64,000 nt of DNA from UBA1444 sp964521625 (lineage in GTDB: Bacteria > Bacillota > Negativicutes > UBA1444): positions 62,001 to 126,000 of the forward strand of contig CAZFSM010000003.1 of assembly GCA_964521625.1 (NCBI GenBank), in the 5' to 3' direction. Shown here piece after piece: positions 51,321 through 60,969 of this stretch. Every line of letters starts with the position of its first letter. Position 1 is the first letter of the stretch. The notes below the pieces were generated by a model, which saw only the letters and a list, made by a program, of their open reading frames with translations, was not told the origin of the DNA and did not search any database. The translations under genes were made by a program, and so were the position numbers.

Positions 51321-54300
51321 TCAAGGCGCTGGCAGAGGAGCAATCGCCTGAAACACTGACAAGAGCCAGTTTGCGAAGTGTTCTTTGGCTGCGGGCGCCT
51401 TTTTTACACTGATCATCTGCGGCGGTCCGGCCTGTACCTTGATCCGGCCGGGAACCCGGGCGCGCAGTTCCAGCAGGCCCTGGAGATTTACGTCCGGCTT
51501 ATCGCCAAAGCTGATCGCCACCCAGTCGCCGGTCTGAATAATCGACTTGACTCCCATGGCCCGGGAAAAATTCCTGATTTTCGCCACGATCATCAAGTTA
51601 TTCAACGCTTCCGGCGGGTCGCCGAACCGGTCGATCATCGCATCCAACAGGTCTGTGACCTGATCTTCGGTCCGAACTGCGGCAATTTGTTGATACAGTT
51701 CGATCTTATGCATGGCATCTTCAACATAGTCGTTCGGGATAAAGGCATCCAACAGCAGTTCGATGATCGGATCGGGCGCCGCCTCAACCTGCGGACCCTC
51801 TTTCAGCGTCCGGATCGCCTCCTCCAGCAACCGACAATACATTTCAAAGCCGACGCCGACGATGTGCCCATGTTGCTGAGACCCCAACAGGTTCCCGGCG
51901 CCGCGGATTTCCAGATCGCGCATGGCAATCTTGAATCCCGCTCCCAGCTCGGTAAATTCCATGATTGCCCGCAACCGTTTTTCAGCAATCTCGCTAATCA
52001 CTTTTTGCGGCCGGTAAGTCAGGTAGGCATGGGCCAGCCGGTCGGATCGGCCGACCCGCCCGCGCATCTGATAGAGCTGCGACAGACCGAAATGATCGGC
52101 GTCATATACGATGATGGTATTGGCATTGGACACATCCAGCCCATTTTCGATGATACTCGTGCACAACAGCACATTGTAATGGCCTTCGTAAAAATCGAAC
52201 ATTACATCTTCGAGGCTGTCTTCGTTCATTTTACCGTGGGCAACGCCAATTTTCGCCTCTGGAACGAGCTGTTTGAGGTCGAGATGGATTTTTTCAATCG
52301 TCTCAATTCGGTTGTAAACGAAATAGACTTGTCCGCCCCGGGCCAGTTCCTGTTTGATTGCTTCGGCAATCAATGCCGGATGGTATTCAACCACATAGGT
52401 CTGCACCGGCAATCGGTCTTCGGGCGCGCTTTCAATCGCGCTCATATCACGCAGACCGGCCAGTGACATATGCAGCGTGCGGGGAATCGGCGTGGCGGTC
52501 AATGTCAGTACATCCAAACCGGCAGTCCATTTTTTCAGCCGCTCTTTCTGGTTGACACCGAATCGCTGCTCTTCGTCGACAATCAAAAGCCCCAGCTCTT
52601 TAAACGCCACATCAGCCTGCAACAGGCGGTGCGTCCCAATCAACAGGTCCACTTTCCCTTCAGCTGTCCGCTGCAGTGCATCCCTCTGCTCGGCTGCCGA
52701 GCAGAACCGGCTGACTACGTCCACGCAGAGGCCAAACGCGGCAAACCGGCTGGAAAAAGTCTGGTAGTGCTGCTGAGCCAGAACGGTGGTCGGCACGAGA
52801 ACCGCCACCTGTTTGCCGCTCATCACAGCTTTAAATGCAGCGCGCAGGGCCACTTCGGTCTTGCCGAAGCCAACATCGCCGCAGAGCAAGCGATCCATCG
52901 CCTGCGGTTTCTCCATGTCCAGTTTGATTTCGGCCACGGCGGTCAGCTGATCCGGTGTTTCTTCAAACGGAAACGCTTCTTCAAACTCCGTTTGCCAAGG
53001 CGTGTCCGGCAGAAAAGCAAAGCCGGGGGTAATGCTACGACGGGCGTAAAGCTCCAGCAATTCGCGGGCCAGGTCGGCAATCGCCGCCTTCGCCCTGGAT
53101 TTAGCCTTGGCCCAGTCGGTGCCGCCCAGTCGCGACAGCTTGGGACTGTCTCCTTCGGAGCCGATATATTTCTGCAATAGCTGGACCTGGTCAGTCGGTA
53201 CGTATAATTTGTCATCCGCCGCATAGCGAATATGGAAATAATCACGGTGAATCCCATTCAGCTCAATCGTTTCGACACCGATATATTTGCCGATCCCGTG
53301 CGCGACATGCACCACATAGTCGCCGGCCTTGAGTTCGGAATAATCAGCGATCCGCCGCGCCTGACCAACCCGGCCGCGTCGCTGCAGTTTCAGCCGCCCC
53401 TTGATCTCCCGTTCTGTAATCACCGCCAAATGGTCTGCCGGCAATTCAAATCCCGCCGACAGATTCCCGGCCATGACGAAAACACCGGCGCCCTGCATCA
53501 CATCCTCGGCAGTCACCGCCTGCGCATTAACCCCCTGCTTGCTCAGGTTTTCCCGTAATACCGCCGCCGACTGCAAGCTGGACATCATCAGGATAATCTG
53601 ATATTTTCGCTCTTGCCAGGCATGGATGTCATTCAGCAAAAATTCGGCTTTCCGGTGGTATGGCGGGATTCCCCGCATCATGATGTTTTCGGCCTGACAT
53701 TCGCCAGCGGCATCGACATCATAGGCCAGCAGGGATAGGAAACAGGTCCTGGTTTCCGTCAGCGCCTGCTTTTTAAGCTGCTGCCATTCCAATGTCTTGG
53801 CGGAGACCGTTTCATCGGATCGGCGCAAGTTGGTCAATGCTTCTTCCAACCGGGCCGGTTCATCAAAAACGATTCCGGCGTTGGTCGGCAGATAGGCAAT
53901 CACGCTGCTGTCGGCCGGGATCTCTTCGGAATCAACCGAGGGCAACAGGTTAACTGCCGGCAACATTTTCACCGAACGCTGCGTCACCGGATGGTATTCC
54001 CTGATCGAATCGATCATGTCGCCAAAGAACTCAATTCGTACCGGCATCGCCAGGTTTACCGGGAAAACATCAATGATACCGCCGCGGTTACTGAAATAGC
54101 CCACCGATTCAACCCGGTCGGCCCGCTCATAGCCATACTGAACAAACCGCGACAATAATTCGTCCCGGTCAATCGTTTCGCCCAGCTGCAATTGGCACTG
54201 ATTCGCATAAAACCGCTCAGGCAACGGCGCCCGCATGGCAAATGCCTCAACCGTTGTCAGCACGATAACCGGTTCACCGGCAGCCAGCCTGGACAGTGCT

Positions 54301-54617
54301 TCCGTGCGTTGCCGGGCCAGTTCCTGACTGCGAGCCATCGCATGCACCGAAGCAGGATCACTGATCGGCAACTCCAACAGAACCCGCTCGGGGCAGAGCA
54401 TGGACAAGTCGTGCCGGTAGCTGTCCAGCGCTTCGCGGGACGCAGTAACCAATAGCAACGGCGCAGCCTGACCAGACGCCAGCAATGCCGTCACAACGCT
54501 ACGGGTCGCTCCCGATATTCCATACGCTGCCACGGTCTGACGGCCCGACCGGGCGAATTGTTCCGCCAGCTGGCGAATACTGCCGCATTGTCCGATACTC
54601 TGCAATAAACTGTGCAT
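51321..54617 (-). CDS. mfd: Transcription-repair coupling factor Mfd
   Basis: Mfd removes stalled RNA polymerase and recruits UvrA. The protein of about 1098 residues has an N-terminal UvrB-like module (YFSNRGGIIDVFPV), a CarD/RID-type polymerase-binding domain (DYVVHVAHGIGKYIG), and RecG-like motor domains with LLCGDVGFGKTEVALRAAF and DEEQRFG. The TRG region GRVGRSDRLAHAYL and a C-terminal autoinhibitory domain follow. The ATG at 54617 follows AAAGGG; a GTG five codons upstream is less well placed. It is followed by the yabM and yabN genes. Confidence 0.96.
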   Translation of the reverse strand: MHSLLQSIGQCGSIRQLAEQFARSGRQTVAAYGISGATRSVVTALLASGQAAPLLLVTASREALDSYRHDLSMLCPERVLLELPISDPASVHAMARSQELARQRTEALSRLAAGEPVIVLTTVEAFAMRAPLPERFYANQCQLQLGETIDRDELLSRFVQYGYERADRVESVGYFSNRGGIIDVFPVNLAMPVRIEFFGDMIDSIREYHPVTQRSVKMLPAVNLLPSVDSEEIPADSSVIAYLPTNAGIVFDEPARLEEALTNLRRSDETVSAKTLEWQQLKKQALTETRTCFLSLLAYDVDAAGECQAENIMMRGIPPYHRKAEFLLNDIHAWQERKYQIILMMSSLQSAAVLRENLSKQGVNAQAVTAEDVMQGAGVFVMAGNLSAGFELPADHLAVITEREIKGRLKLQRRGRVGQARRIADYSELKAGDYVVHVAHGIGKYIGVETIELNGIHRDYFHIRYAADDKLYVPTDQVQLLQKYIGSEGDSPKLSRLGGTDWAKAKSRAKAAIADLARELLELYARRSITPGFAFLPDTPWQTEFEEAFPFEETPDQLTAVAEIKLDMEKPQAMDRLLCGDVGFGKTEVALRAAFKAVMSGKQVAVLVPTTVLAQQHYQTFSSRFAAFGLCVDVVSRFCSAAEQRDALQRTAEGKVDLLIGTHRLLQADVAFKELGLLIVDEEQRFGVNQKERLKKWTAGLDVLTLTATPIPRTLHMSLAGLRDMSAIESAPEDRLPVQTYVVEYHPALIAEAIKQELARGGQVYFVYNRIETIEKIHLDLKQLVPEAKIGVAHGKMNEDSLEDVMFDFYEGHYNVLLCTSIIENGLDVSNANTIIVYDADHFGLSQLYQMRGRVGRSDRLAHAYLTYRPQKVISEIAEKRLRAIMEFTELGAGFKIAMRDLEIRGAGNLLGSQQHGHIVGVGFEMYCRLLEEAIRTLKEGPQVEAAPDPIIELLLDAFIPNDYVEDAMHKIELYQQIAAVRTEDQVTDLLDAMIDRFGDPPEALNNLMIVAKIRNFSRAMGVKSIIQTGDWVAISFGDKPDVNLQGLLELRARVPGRIKVQAGPPQMISVKKAPAAKEHFANWLLSVFQAIAPLPAP

Positions 54618-54639
54618 GTTTACCCTTTCCACGCCGACA

Positions 54640-54664
54640 AGGGCCTCGGCAGCGCCGAAGCCCT
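54640..54664. other. Strong hairpin between the transaldolase gene and mfd
   Basis: AGGGCcTCGGC (54640-54650), loop AGC and GCCGAaGCCCT (54654-54664) form an 11-bp stem with one mismatch. No T-run follows on the minus strand, so a simple terminator is unlikely there. It lies about 23 bases upstream of the mfd start and may affect its expression. Confidence 0.6.
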
Positions 54665-54699
54665 CTGGCTATTATTGTTGTATTCAGCCGGCCTGCAAA

Positions 54700-55344
54700 T
54701 TATAGGTTGGCTTTTTTCCAATCATCGAGGAATCGCGCGATCCCAGCGTCAGTCAATGGATGATTTACCAACGACAGCAGTACTTTATAAGGAACGGTCG
54801 CGATATGCGCCCCGGCCAGCGCTGACTGGGTGACATGCATCGGATGGCGGATACTGGCGGCAATGATTTCGGTGTCGATATCATGGATGGCAAAAATATC
54901 GGCAATCGTCTTGACCAGATGTACGCCCTCTTCACTGATATCATCAAGCCTGCCAACGAACGGGCTGACAAAAACCGCGCCCGCCCTGGCCGCCATTAAC
55001 GCCTGATTGGCTGAAAACACCAGCGTGACATTGGTCGGGATGTCTTCCTGTGACAATCCGTGCACAGCCTTGAGTCCTTCGATGGTCATCGGCACCTTGA
55101 CCACGACGTTTCGACCGAGCGCCGCCAGTTCCCGTCCTTCCGCGATCATCTCGGGCGCAGTCGTCGCGATGACTTCCGCACTGACCGGACCTTCGACAAT
55201 TTCGCAGATCTCGCGAATGACCGAGTGAATGTTTTGTTTCTCTTTGGCGATCAACGAGGGATTGGTGGTAACCCCATCCAACAGACCAAACCCGGCTACT
55301 TCCTGTATTTCCTTGATATTGGCTGTGTCCAGAAAAAACCGCAT
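54700..55344 (-). CDS. fsa: Fructose-6-phosphate aldolase-type (small) transaldolase
   Basis: A 214-residue TIM-barrel enzyme of the short transaldolase/FSA class. It has GVTTNPSLIAKE (24-35) and Schiff-base Lys83 in VVVKVPMT, with HPMHVTQSALAGAHIATVP toward the end. It either transfers dihydroxyacetone units or cleaves fructose 6-phosphate; sequence alone cannot separate these. The ATG at 55344 follows GGGGG. A TATAAT at 55362-55367 on the minus strand suggests its own promoter, though the -35 is weak. Confidence 0.92.
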   Translation of the reverse strand: MRFFLDTANIKEIQEVAGFGLLDGVTTNPSLIAKEKQNIHSVIREICEIVEGPVSAEVIATTAPEMIAEGRELAALGRNVVVKVPMTIEGLKAVHGLSQEDIPTNVTLVFSANQALMAARAGAVFVSPFVGRLDDISEEGVHLVKTIADIFAIHDIDTEIIAASIRHPMHVTQSALAGAHIATVPYKVLLSLVNHPLTDAGIARFLDDWKKANL

Positions 55345-55400
55345 GTTGCCGCCCCCTTCTTATTATAACCTGTACCCTGAAACCTTACTCAATTCATTGA

Positions 55401-57860
55401 TTAGCGCAACCGGGGCCGCGCCTCGGATTTGAACAGATTGTCCGGCTGCCGCGGCAACGCCGGTGGCTTGCCCGCAGGCAAGTCGCGTTGTTCAAACAAA
55501 TTCTGCGTCGGCTGAGCCGGTTTGGTAGGCACCCGTTGCCCAATCACCAAGCGATACTCATCGCCGCGGTTATCCCAGCTAAATTTGATTTCGTGCCGGT
55601 TGCCGCTGAGCAGCAACTCCTGAACCGGTTTGCCGTTTTTCAGCAGCGTGGCCCGCAGGCCGCTATCCCAGTATCGCAGGGGGATTTTTAGCGTTAACTG
55701 ATGTTTGTGCGCCGCGTCGACCGGAATCTGCCTGCCAATAAAATCGAGCGCGAACTCCAGCCCAATAGCGGTGGCTTTTTGCAATGGCCCCAGCATCACC
55801 AGCGGTTCCGGCCAATAATAATCGAGATAAGCCCGGGTCAGGTCAGTCGCTGTGCCGAATTGCAGCAGTCCTTTCTGCACATATTCCTGTTTCAGAAAAG
55901 CAAGATGGTCGTCCAACGCCTGGTAATGCCCGCCAGTCGTACTTTTCCAGCCACTTGTTCCCATGATGAACATTGCATGGGAAAAGCCGGTGATCCCCTT
56001 TACGCCCGGACGCACCTGTCCGCCATCCAGAAACAGGTTCATGCCTTGACGCACTTTTTCGTTCATCGTTGCAGCGCTGTCGACATCATACATGATCAGC
56101 TGCCGTGGCGTGGGACGAAACTCGACAATGCCAAGTTTTTTCAGATCGGTGGCTGGTGCATTGATGTCATCCGGCGGCGTCAGATAAACCGCTTTCAGAA
56201 AATCGCCGGAGGTAATGCCGCCGGCATTGCCGTCTGCGTCGCTGTTCCCCCACAGGCCGGCCGCTTTGTAAGCACGCATGCTCATCGCTTCCGATTCCGG
56301 CCCATTGCCGAAATCAAACGAGCCGGTCCGCGCCGACAGCACTTCGCCGGTAGGAAAATCGACCGTCAGTTTGGTCAACTGGCGCAAATAATGAAACAGA
56401 ATACCGGTGCGGGTCGCCCGTTGCTGCGGGTCACCCTCGTCGGGAAACGAATGGGCCCAGCCATGTCGCAGATGATTGGCCCAAAAACCGTCGGTGGCCG
56501 GATTGTAGGACAAGACATTGCCGGGAACCTCCGGGTCATAGTCGGAGTGGAGATGCAACGCATATTCATGACCCCGTTTCGACTGAGCCTTAATCGAGGC
56601 ACGAACCGCATCCAGTGTCTTACGCCAATCCGATTTTGTCGACTGGGCAGCCGCCCACTCGCCGGCATCCATGACTGGCATGGCAATATAATGGGTCCAG
56701 AGTGCGCCATGTTTTTCGGCAATCCGGTTCAGTGCTTCCGCTTTGTCAATCAGCTGGACGCGAAATTCTTCAGCATCCAACCAGCCGTTCTGATTACCCC
56801 AGGCGGTTGGATAGCCGGCGGCATCAATCGGTTCCAGATCTTCAGTCATCACATAAAACACTTTGCCGGGAGTCGGGTCGGTCACATCGATTTTGGCAAC
56901 CGCTGGCGCTGCCATTTTGTTAACGGCCAGCCTCAAGTCCCAGGGCAATCCCAGATTAACGGCCGAAGCCCGTTGGGCCCGTACCTGCCAGTCCAGCGTC
57001 ACCGTTTCACCAACTGCCAGCTTGGCGATCTTTTGTTCGGCAGGGCCTTGGATAATCAAGCCGTAAGCATACGGCTCCAGCAGTTTCAGTGACAGGTTTT
57101 CCAGCATCCGGTCGGTCACGTTGCTGATTTCCGTGCGCAGGGAAATAATTTCTCCCAGCGGGGCAGCAACCGGTACTGATCGCCAGACGACGCGCACGCC
57201 CTCAACTTGCGATCCTGCCGATTTGAGATCAGTAATTAGCACATGCTGCCCGTTACCCGCTTCAATAGCAATCCGGTAGCGACTCACAGTTTCCGGCGAA
57301 AATGTTGGGACGTGAAATGCGAATAATTCAGCTGGTCGAATCTGTTCCTGCACCCAATCGCCCTGATAGTTGTTTGCCAAGCGACGGTCCAGCCAAATCG
57401 CCCGCTCAGTTTTCAACGGCATACTGCCGGTGAAGACAAATCCCACGCTGGCAACGGTCTGGCCGTCTTTAGCGAGCGCGGTAATTTTCATCCGACCTGT
57501 TCCCTGAGTGGAACGGAACTGAAAACGATAAGCAAGTTCCGGCTCGGAGCTATCCATTTCGAGAAAATATTCGCTGCGCGCTTCGGCCCCAGCGCCCATT
57601 TCCAGAGCCTGCGGCGCTGACAGGCCTCTGCCTGTCACAACACGGGAAAAGTTGCCGCTGCCTTCCGACACCAAATTCTGCGGCAAACGCCAGTCGCTTT
57701 TCTCGCTGGCAGGCAACTCTTTCAGGCCTGCCACCGCAAGCCGCGCTTGGGTGTCAGGCCCGGTTACCGAAACCGGCGCGATATTCGACGGGGCAAATGT
57801 ACTGCAACCGGCAACGGCCAGCAGCGAACAGACTAATAAAATCAGGATTTGCTTGCGCAT
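55401..57860 (-). CDS. Large lipoprotein with a NodB-like (polysaccharide deacetylase-type) region, unfamiliar family
   Basis: An 819-residue predicted lipoprotein with signal peptide and lipobox LLAVAGC. I do not recognise the full-length family. Counting from the ATG one codon upstream (57863), residues 60-330 look beta-rich (two carbohydrate-binding-like parts). Residues 335-700 hold motifs in the order of NodB deacetylases: FYVMTEDLEP (336-345), HEYALHLHSDYDP (432-444) and SARTGSFDFG (510-519), and then GFSHAMFIMGTSGW (626-639). Residues 720-780 are again beta-rich, and the tail is Pro-rich. The second ATG is chosen because GGAG lies five bases before it. It follows sppA by 12 bases, so it is probably co-expressed. 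Envelope polysaccharide modification is inference. Confidence 0.75.
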   Translation of the reverse strand: MRKQILILLVCSLLAVAGCSTFAPSNIAPVSVTGPDTQARLAVAGLKELPASEKSDWRLPQNLVSEGSGNFSRVVTGRGLSAPQALEMGAGAEARSEYFLEMDSSEPELAYRFQFRSTQGTGRMKITALAKDGQTVASVGFVFTGSMPLKTERAIWLDRRLANNYQGDWVQEQIRPAELFAFHVPTFSPETVSRYRIAIEAGNGQHVLITDLKSAGSQVEGVRVVWRSVPVAAPLGEIISLRTEISNVTDRMLENLSLKLLEPYAYGLIIQGPAEQKIAKLAVGETVTLDWQVRAQRASAVNLGLPWDLRLAVNKMAAPAVAKIDVTDPTPGKVFYVMTEDLEPIDAAGYPTAWGNQNGWLDAEEFRVQLIDKAEALNRIAEKHGALWTHYIAMPVMDAGEWAAAQSTKSDWRKTLDAVRASIKAQSKRGHEYALHLHSDYDPEVPGNVLSYNPATDGFWANHLRHGWAHSFPDEGDPQQRATRTGILFHYLRQLTKLTVDFPTGEVLSARTGSFDFGNGPESEAMSMRAYKAAGLWGNSDADGNAGGITSGDFLKAVYLTPPDDINAPATDLKKLGIVEFRPTPRQLIMYDVDSAATMNEKVRQGMNLFLDGGQVRPGVKGITGFSHAMFIMGTSGWKSTTGGHYQALDDHLAFLKQEYVQKGLLQFGTATDLTRAYLDYYWPEPLVMLGPLQKATAIGLEFALDFIGRQIPVDAAHKHQLTLKIPLRYWDSGLRATLLKNGKPVQELLLSGNRHEIKFSWDNRGDEYRLVIGQRVPTKPAQPTQNLFEQRDLPAGKPPALPRQPDNLFKSEARPRLR

Positions 57861-57872
57861 CATTTCTCCGTG

Positions 57873-58802
57873 TCAGCGAAACTGCGGCGTATTTGCCGGA
57901 TAGCCTAAAGCGGGATTCTGGGATATTGTGGTCTGCAGCAATTGATTCAGGAAGGAACCAAGTAGCGACTGTCCGCTGGGACCAAAGATCGCTTCCCAGA
58001 AACCGGACCGCCCATATTCCTTGAGCACCGGTTTGCCGGGGATTCCAGCGGCCTTGGCCGCCGAACGCACTGCTTCCTCCATGGTTCCCATTTCGTCGAC
58101 CAGGCCCAGTGTCCGGGCCTGCCGCCCGGTATAGATTCTGCCGTCAGCCAATTGACGCACTTTGACCGGATCCATTTTGCGGCCTTCGGCAACCACAGCC
58201 ACAAACTGTTCGTAGAGGTCATCGACCATTTCCTGAACAATCGCCCGTTCTTTTTCTGTCATCGGTCGCTCTGGCGACAGCATGTCTTTATGTGGTCCGC
58301 TCTTGATTTTTTCACCAGAAACGCCAACTTTTTTAAACAATTCCTGCCAATTCGCATAGGGGATGTAAACGCCAATACTGCCGGTAATCGTGCCCGGGTT
58401 GGCGTAAATTTTGTCGCAGAGCGCGGCAATCCAGTAGCCGCCCGACGCGGCAATGTCGCCCATCGATGCAACAACGACCTTGCCGGAGGCTCGCAGCTTC
58501 TTCAGCTCTTCGCCGACTTCCTGTGATGCTGGCGCACTACCGCCGGGGCTGTTGATCCGGATCACCACCGCCCGGACTTCTGCATCATCCCGAGCCGACT
58601 GAATCTGGCGAATAATTGCGTCGGTTCCGCCACCATCACCGAACAATCCCGCCTGACCCCGGCCGCCGACAATGACCCCATCTATATGAATCACCGCCAC
58701 TTGATCGGTATGTTCAAACGGGTGCAGGAAAAACCAACCGGTCAGCATCAGCAGGAACCCAAAAACGAGAAATATGGTGATCACACTTTTTTTACGACTC
58801 AT
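57873..58802 (-). CDS. sppA: Signal peptide peptidase SppA
   Basis: A membrane-bound serine protease that degrades leftover signal peptides. The 309-residue short form has one N-terminal anchor (about 7-26), an oxyanion-type IRINSPGGSAPASQEV, catalytic Ser120 in GDIAASGGYW, and the general-base Lys172 in SGPHKDM. The ATG at 58802 has GGAGG seven bases upstream, and 13 extra codons of the longer frame are rejected. It lies between pyrG and the large lipoprotein gene. Confidence 0.93.
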   Translation of the reverse strand: MSRKKSVITIFLVFGFLLMLTGWFFLHPFEHTDQVAVIHIDGVIVGGRGQAGLFGDGGGTDAIIRQIQSARDDAEVRAVVIRINSPGGSAPASQEVGEELKKLRASGKVVVASMGDIAASGGYWIAALCDKIYANPGTITGSIGVYIPYANWQELFKKVGVSGEKIKSGPHKDMLSPERPMTEKERAIVQEMVDDLYEQFVAVVAEGRKMDPVKVRQLADGRIYTGRQARTLGLVDEMGTMEEAVRSAAKAAGIPGKPVLKEYGRSGFWEAIFGPSGQSLLGSFLNQLLQTTISQNPALGYPANTPQFR

Positions 58803-58864
58803 ACCGCTGCCTCCTGCGAAAAACTGTTGGGAATATCCCAACAGTTTAAAGACTGTTATTTCAA

Positions 58865-60478
58865 TTAGCGCTTTTCGCCAAACTTCAGCGCCGCCGCAAC
58901 AAAGTCACGGAACAACGGGTGCGGTTTGGTCGGCCGCGACTTAAATTCCGGATGGAACTGGGTACCTACGAACCAGGGATGGTCTTTGATTTCCACTACT
59001 TCGACCAAACGGTCGTTCGGTAGCGTACCGCCGAGCACCAGTCCCTGATTGACCAGTTTTTCCCGGTAGGCGTTGTTGAATTCAAACCGATGACGGTGCC
59101 GTTCATAGATGATTTCATCCTGATAGGCAGCATAGGTCAGGGTTCCCGGCATGACCTTGCAGGGGTAGATCCCCAACCGCATCGTGCCGCCCTTGTCAAC
59201 AACAGTGGCTTGTTCCGGCATCAGATCAATGACAGGATTCGCCGTTAGCGGGGCAAATTCACTGCTATGGGCATCAGCAATCTTACAGACATGACGGGCA
59301 TATTCGATTACGGCGCATTGCATGCCGAGGCACAGGCCGAAAAATGGCACCTTGTTTTCCCGCGCATACTGGATCGCCCGGATTTTCCCTTCGATACCCC
59401 GGTCGCCGAAACCGCCGGGCACCAGGATGCCATCGACATCTCCCAGATATTTGGCCAAATCGCCGTTACATTGTTCAACATGTTCGGCATCGACCCATTT
59501 GATTTGAACAGCCGCGCTCTGGGGAATTCCCGCGTGACGCAGCGCTTCGGTCACACTCATGTAAGCGTCAGGCAACGCGACATATTTACCGACCAGCGCA
59601 ATTGTGACCGTGCGGGACGGGTGCAGGATCTTGTCGACCATTGCCCGCCACTCGGTCATATCTTCGGCGCCGGTCTGGATATTGAGCTTTTCAATAACGA
59701 TCCGGTCCAGCCCCTCTTCCTGCAGAATCAGGGGAACCTGATAAATCGACTGCACCGTGCGGTTCTGAATCACGGCTTCCAAGTCTATATCGCAGAACAA
59801 CGCCAATTTTTCGCGCATATCAGCCGACATCTCGTGCTCGGTACGGCAAACGATGATATCCGGTTGAATCCCGATGCTGCGCAATTCTTTGACGCTATGC
59901 TGGGTAGGTTTCGTTTTCAGCTCACCAGCGGCGGAAATGTAAGGAATCAACGTCACATGCAAATAAAGGGTGTCATCTTTTCCCACTTCTTTACGCACTT
60001 GGCGAATCGCTTCCAAAAACGGCAAACTCTCTATGTCGCCAACGGTACCGCCAATTTCAGTAATAACTACATCGGCGTTGTCTTCGCGCCCGACATAATA
60101 AATCCGTTCTTTGATTTCATTGGTGATATGGGGAATCACCTGCACTGTGCTGCCGAGATAATCGCCCTTGCGTTCCTTGTTGATGACCGACCAGTAGATC
60201 TTGCCGGCGGTTACATTGGAACTCTTGGACAGGTTGATGTCGACGAATCGTTCATAGTGCCCCAAATCGAGATCAGTTTCGCCGCCATCATCAGTGACGA
60301 AAACTTCGCCATGCTGATACGGACTCATCGTGCCTGGGTCGATATTGATGTAGGGATCGAATTTCTGAATGGTGACCTTCATGCCCCGGCTTTTCAGCAG
60401 GCGCCCCAGGGAAGCCGCCGTAATCCCCTTGCCCAACGAAGAAACTACTCCGCCGGTGACAAATATGTATTTTGGCAT
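58865..60478 (-). CDS. pyrG: CTP synthase
   Basis: Makes CTP from UTP with glutamine. The 537-residue protein has an N-terminal synthetase domain beginning YIFVTGGVVSSLGKG and containing SPYQHGEVFVTDDGGE. The glutamine amidotransferase domain has GGFGDRG, the catalytic Cys in FGLCLGMQ and the terminal HPEFKSRP. The ATG at 60478 is nine bases after AAGGGGGG; a much longer frame runs into rpoE and is rejected. It follows rpoE, the standard Firmicute order. Confidence 0.97.
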   Translation of the reverse strand: MPKYIFVTGGVVSSLGKGITAASLGRLLKSRGMKVTIQKFDPYINIDPGTMSPYQHGEVFVTDDGGETDLDLGHYERFVDINLSKSSNVTAGKIYWSVINKERKGDYLGSTVQVIPHITNEIKERIYYVGREDNADVVITEIGGTVGDIESLPFLEAIRQVRKEVGKDDTLYLHVTLIPYISAAGELKTKPTQHSVKELRSIGIQPDIIVCRTEHEMSADMREKLALFCDIDLEAVIQNRTVQSIYQVPLILQEEGLDRIVIEKLNIQTGAEDMTEWRAMVDKILHPSRTVTIALVGKYVALPDAYMSVTEALRHAGIPQSAAVQIKWVDAEHVEQCNGDLAKYLGDVDGILVPGGFGDRGIEGKIRAIQYARENKVPFFGLCLGMQCAVIEYARHVCKIADAHSSEFAPLTANPVIDLMPEQATVVDKGGTMRLGIYPCKVMPGTLTYAAYQDEIIYERHRHRFEFNNAYREKLVNQGLVLGGTLPNDRLVEVVEIKDHPWFVGTQFHPEFKSRPTKPHPLFRDFVAAALKFGEKR

Positions 60479-60503
60479 ATGCGTGCGCCCCCCTTGCTCT
60501 GCG

Positions 60504-60890
60504 TTACTCGTGTTGTGCCGGTTCATCATTGTCCCCCTGGAACCCGCTATCAATCTCATCGGGCTGCTGTACTTCCTGCAGTTTGTTTCGGCGGAATTCC
60601 ACCACTTCTTCCAGTACGGCGGAAGAAGGTTCATCACTGCGCCCAGTCGTTTTGGTCACAGGTATCCATTCAGTCAATCCCCAGAAGCCTTTTCCCTTAA
60701 AGGCAAATCGGCTGTCCATATTGATCTGTGTATGCAGTTCTGCCATCGCCGGCGTCATCAGATAGGACGGCACTTTCTTCTCTGTCAGAACTGCGGTCAA
60801 CAGGTCGCGAAAATAGATGTCATTTTTGCTTTCTTTCAGAATCCTGTAGGCAATATCTGGTCCGGGCATGTTTTTTTCCGTGTCTGCCAT
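60504..60890 (-). CDS. rpoE: RNA polymerase delta subunit
   Basis: A 128-residue protein. The N-terminal HARE-HTH domain (about 10-80) has IYFRDLLTAVLTEKK, SRFAFKGKGFWGLTEW. The C-terminal tail is acidic but short, much less acidic than in Bacillus delta. Delta raises polymerase recycling and promoter selectivity in Firmicutes. The ATG follows GGAGGG. Adjacent pyrG supports the identity. Confidence 0.88.
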   Translation of the reverse strand: MADTEKNMPGPDIAYRILKESKNDIYFRDLLTAVLTEKKVPSYLMTPAMAELHTQINMDSRFAFKGKGFWGLTEWIPVTKTTGRSDEPSSAVLEEVVEFRRNKLQEVQQPDEIDSGFQGDNDEPAQHE

Positions 60891-60969
60891 TCACTAACCC
60901 TCCACTTTTTAATGTTCTATTCCCGACAGTGTATAACCTGCCTGATACTGTCATCTCTGGTAAAATTAA

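Noticed and set aside
55701..57092. A 463-codon plus-strand open frame opposite the large lipoprotein
   Set aside because: Composition (His, Arg, Phe and Gln rich) is typical of an antisense shadow; no initiation signal. The minus frame has a lipobox and ribosome site.
59267..60700. A 477-codon plus-strand open frame opposite pyrG
   Set aside because: It is a mirror frame of pyrG and lacks a ribosome site and any family motif, whereas pyrG has a full set of motifs.
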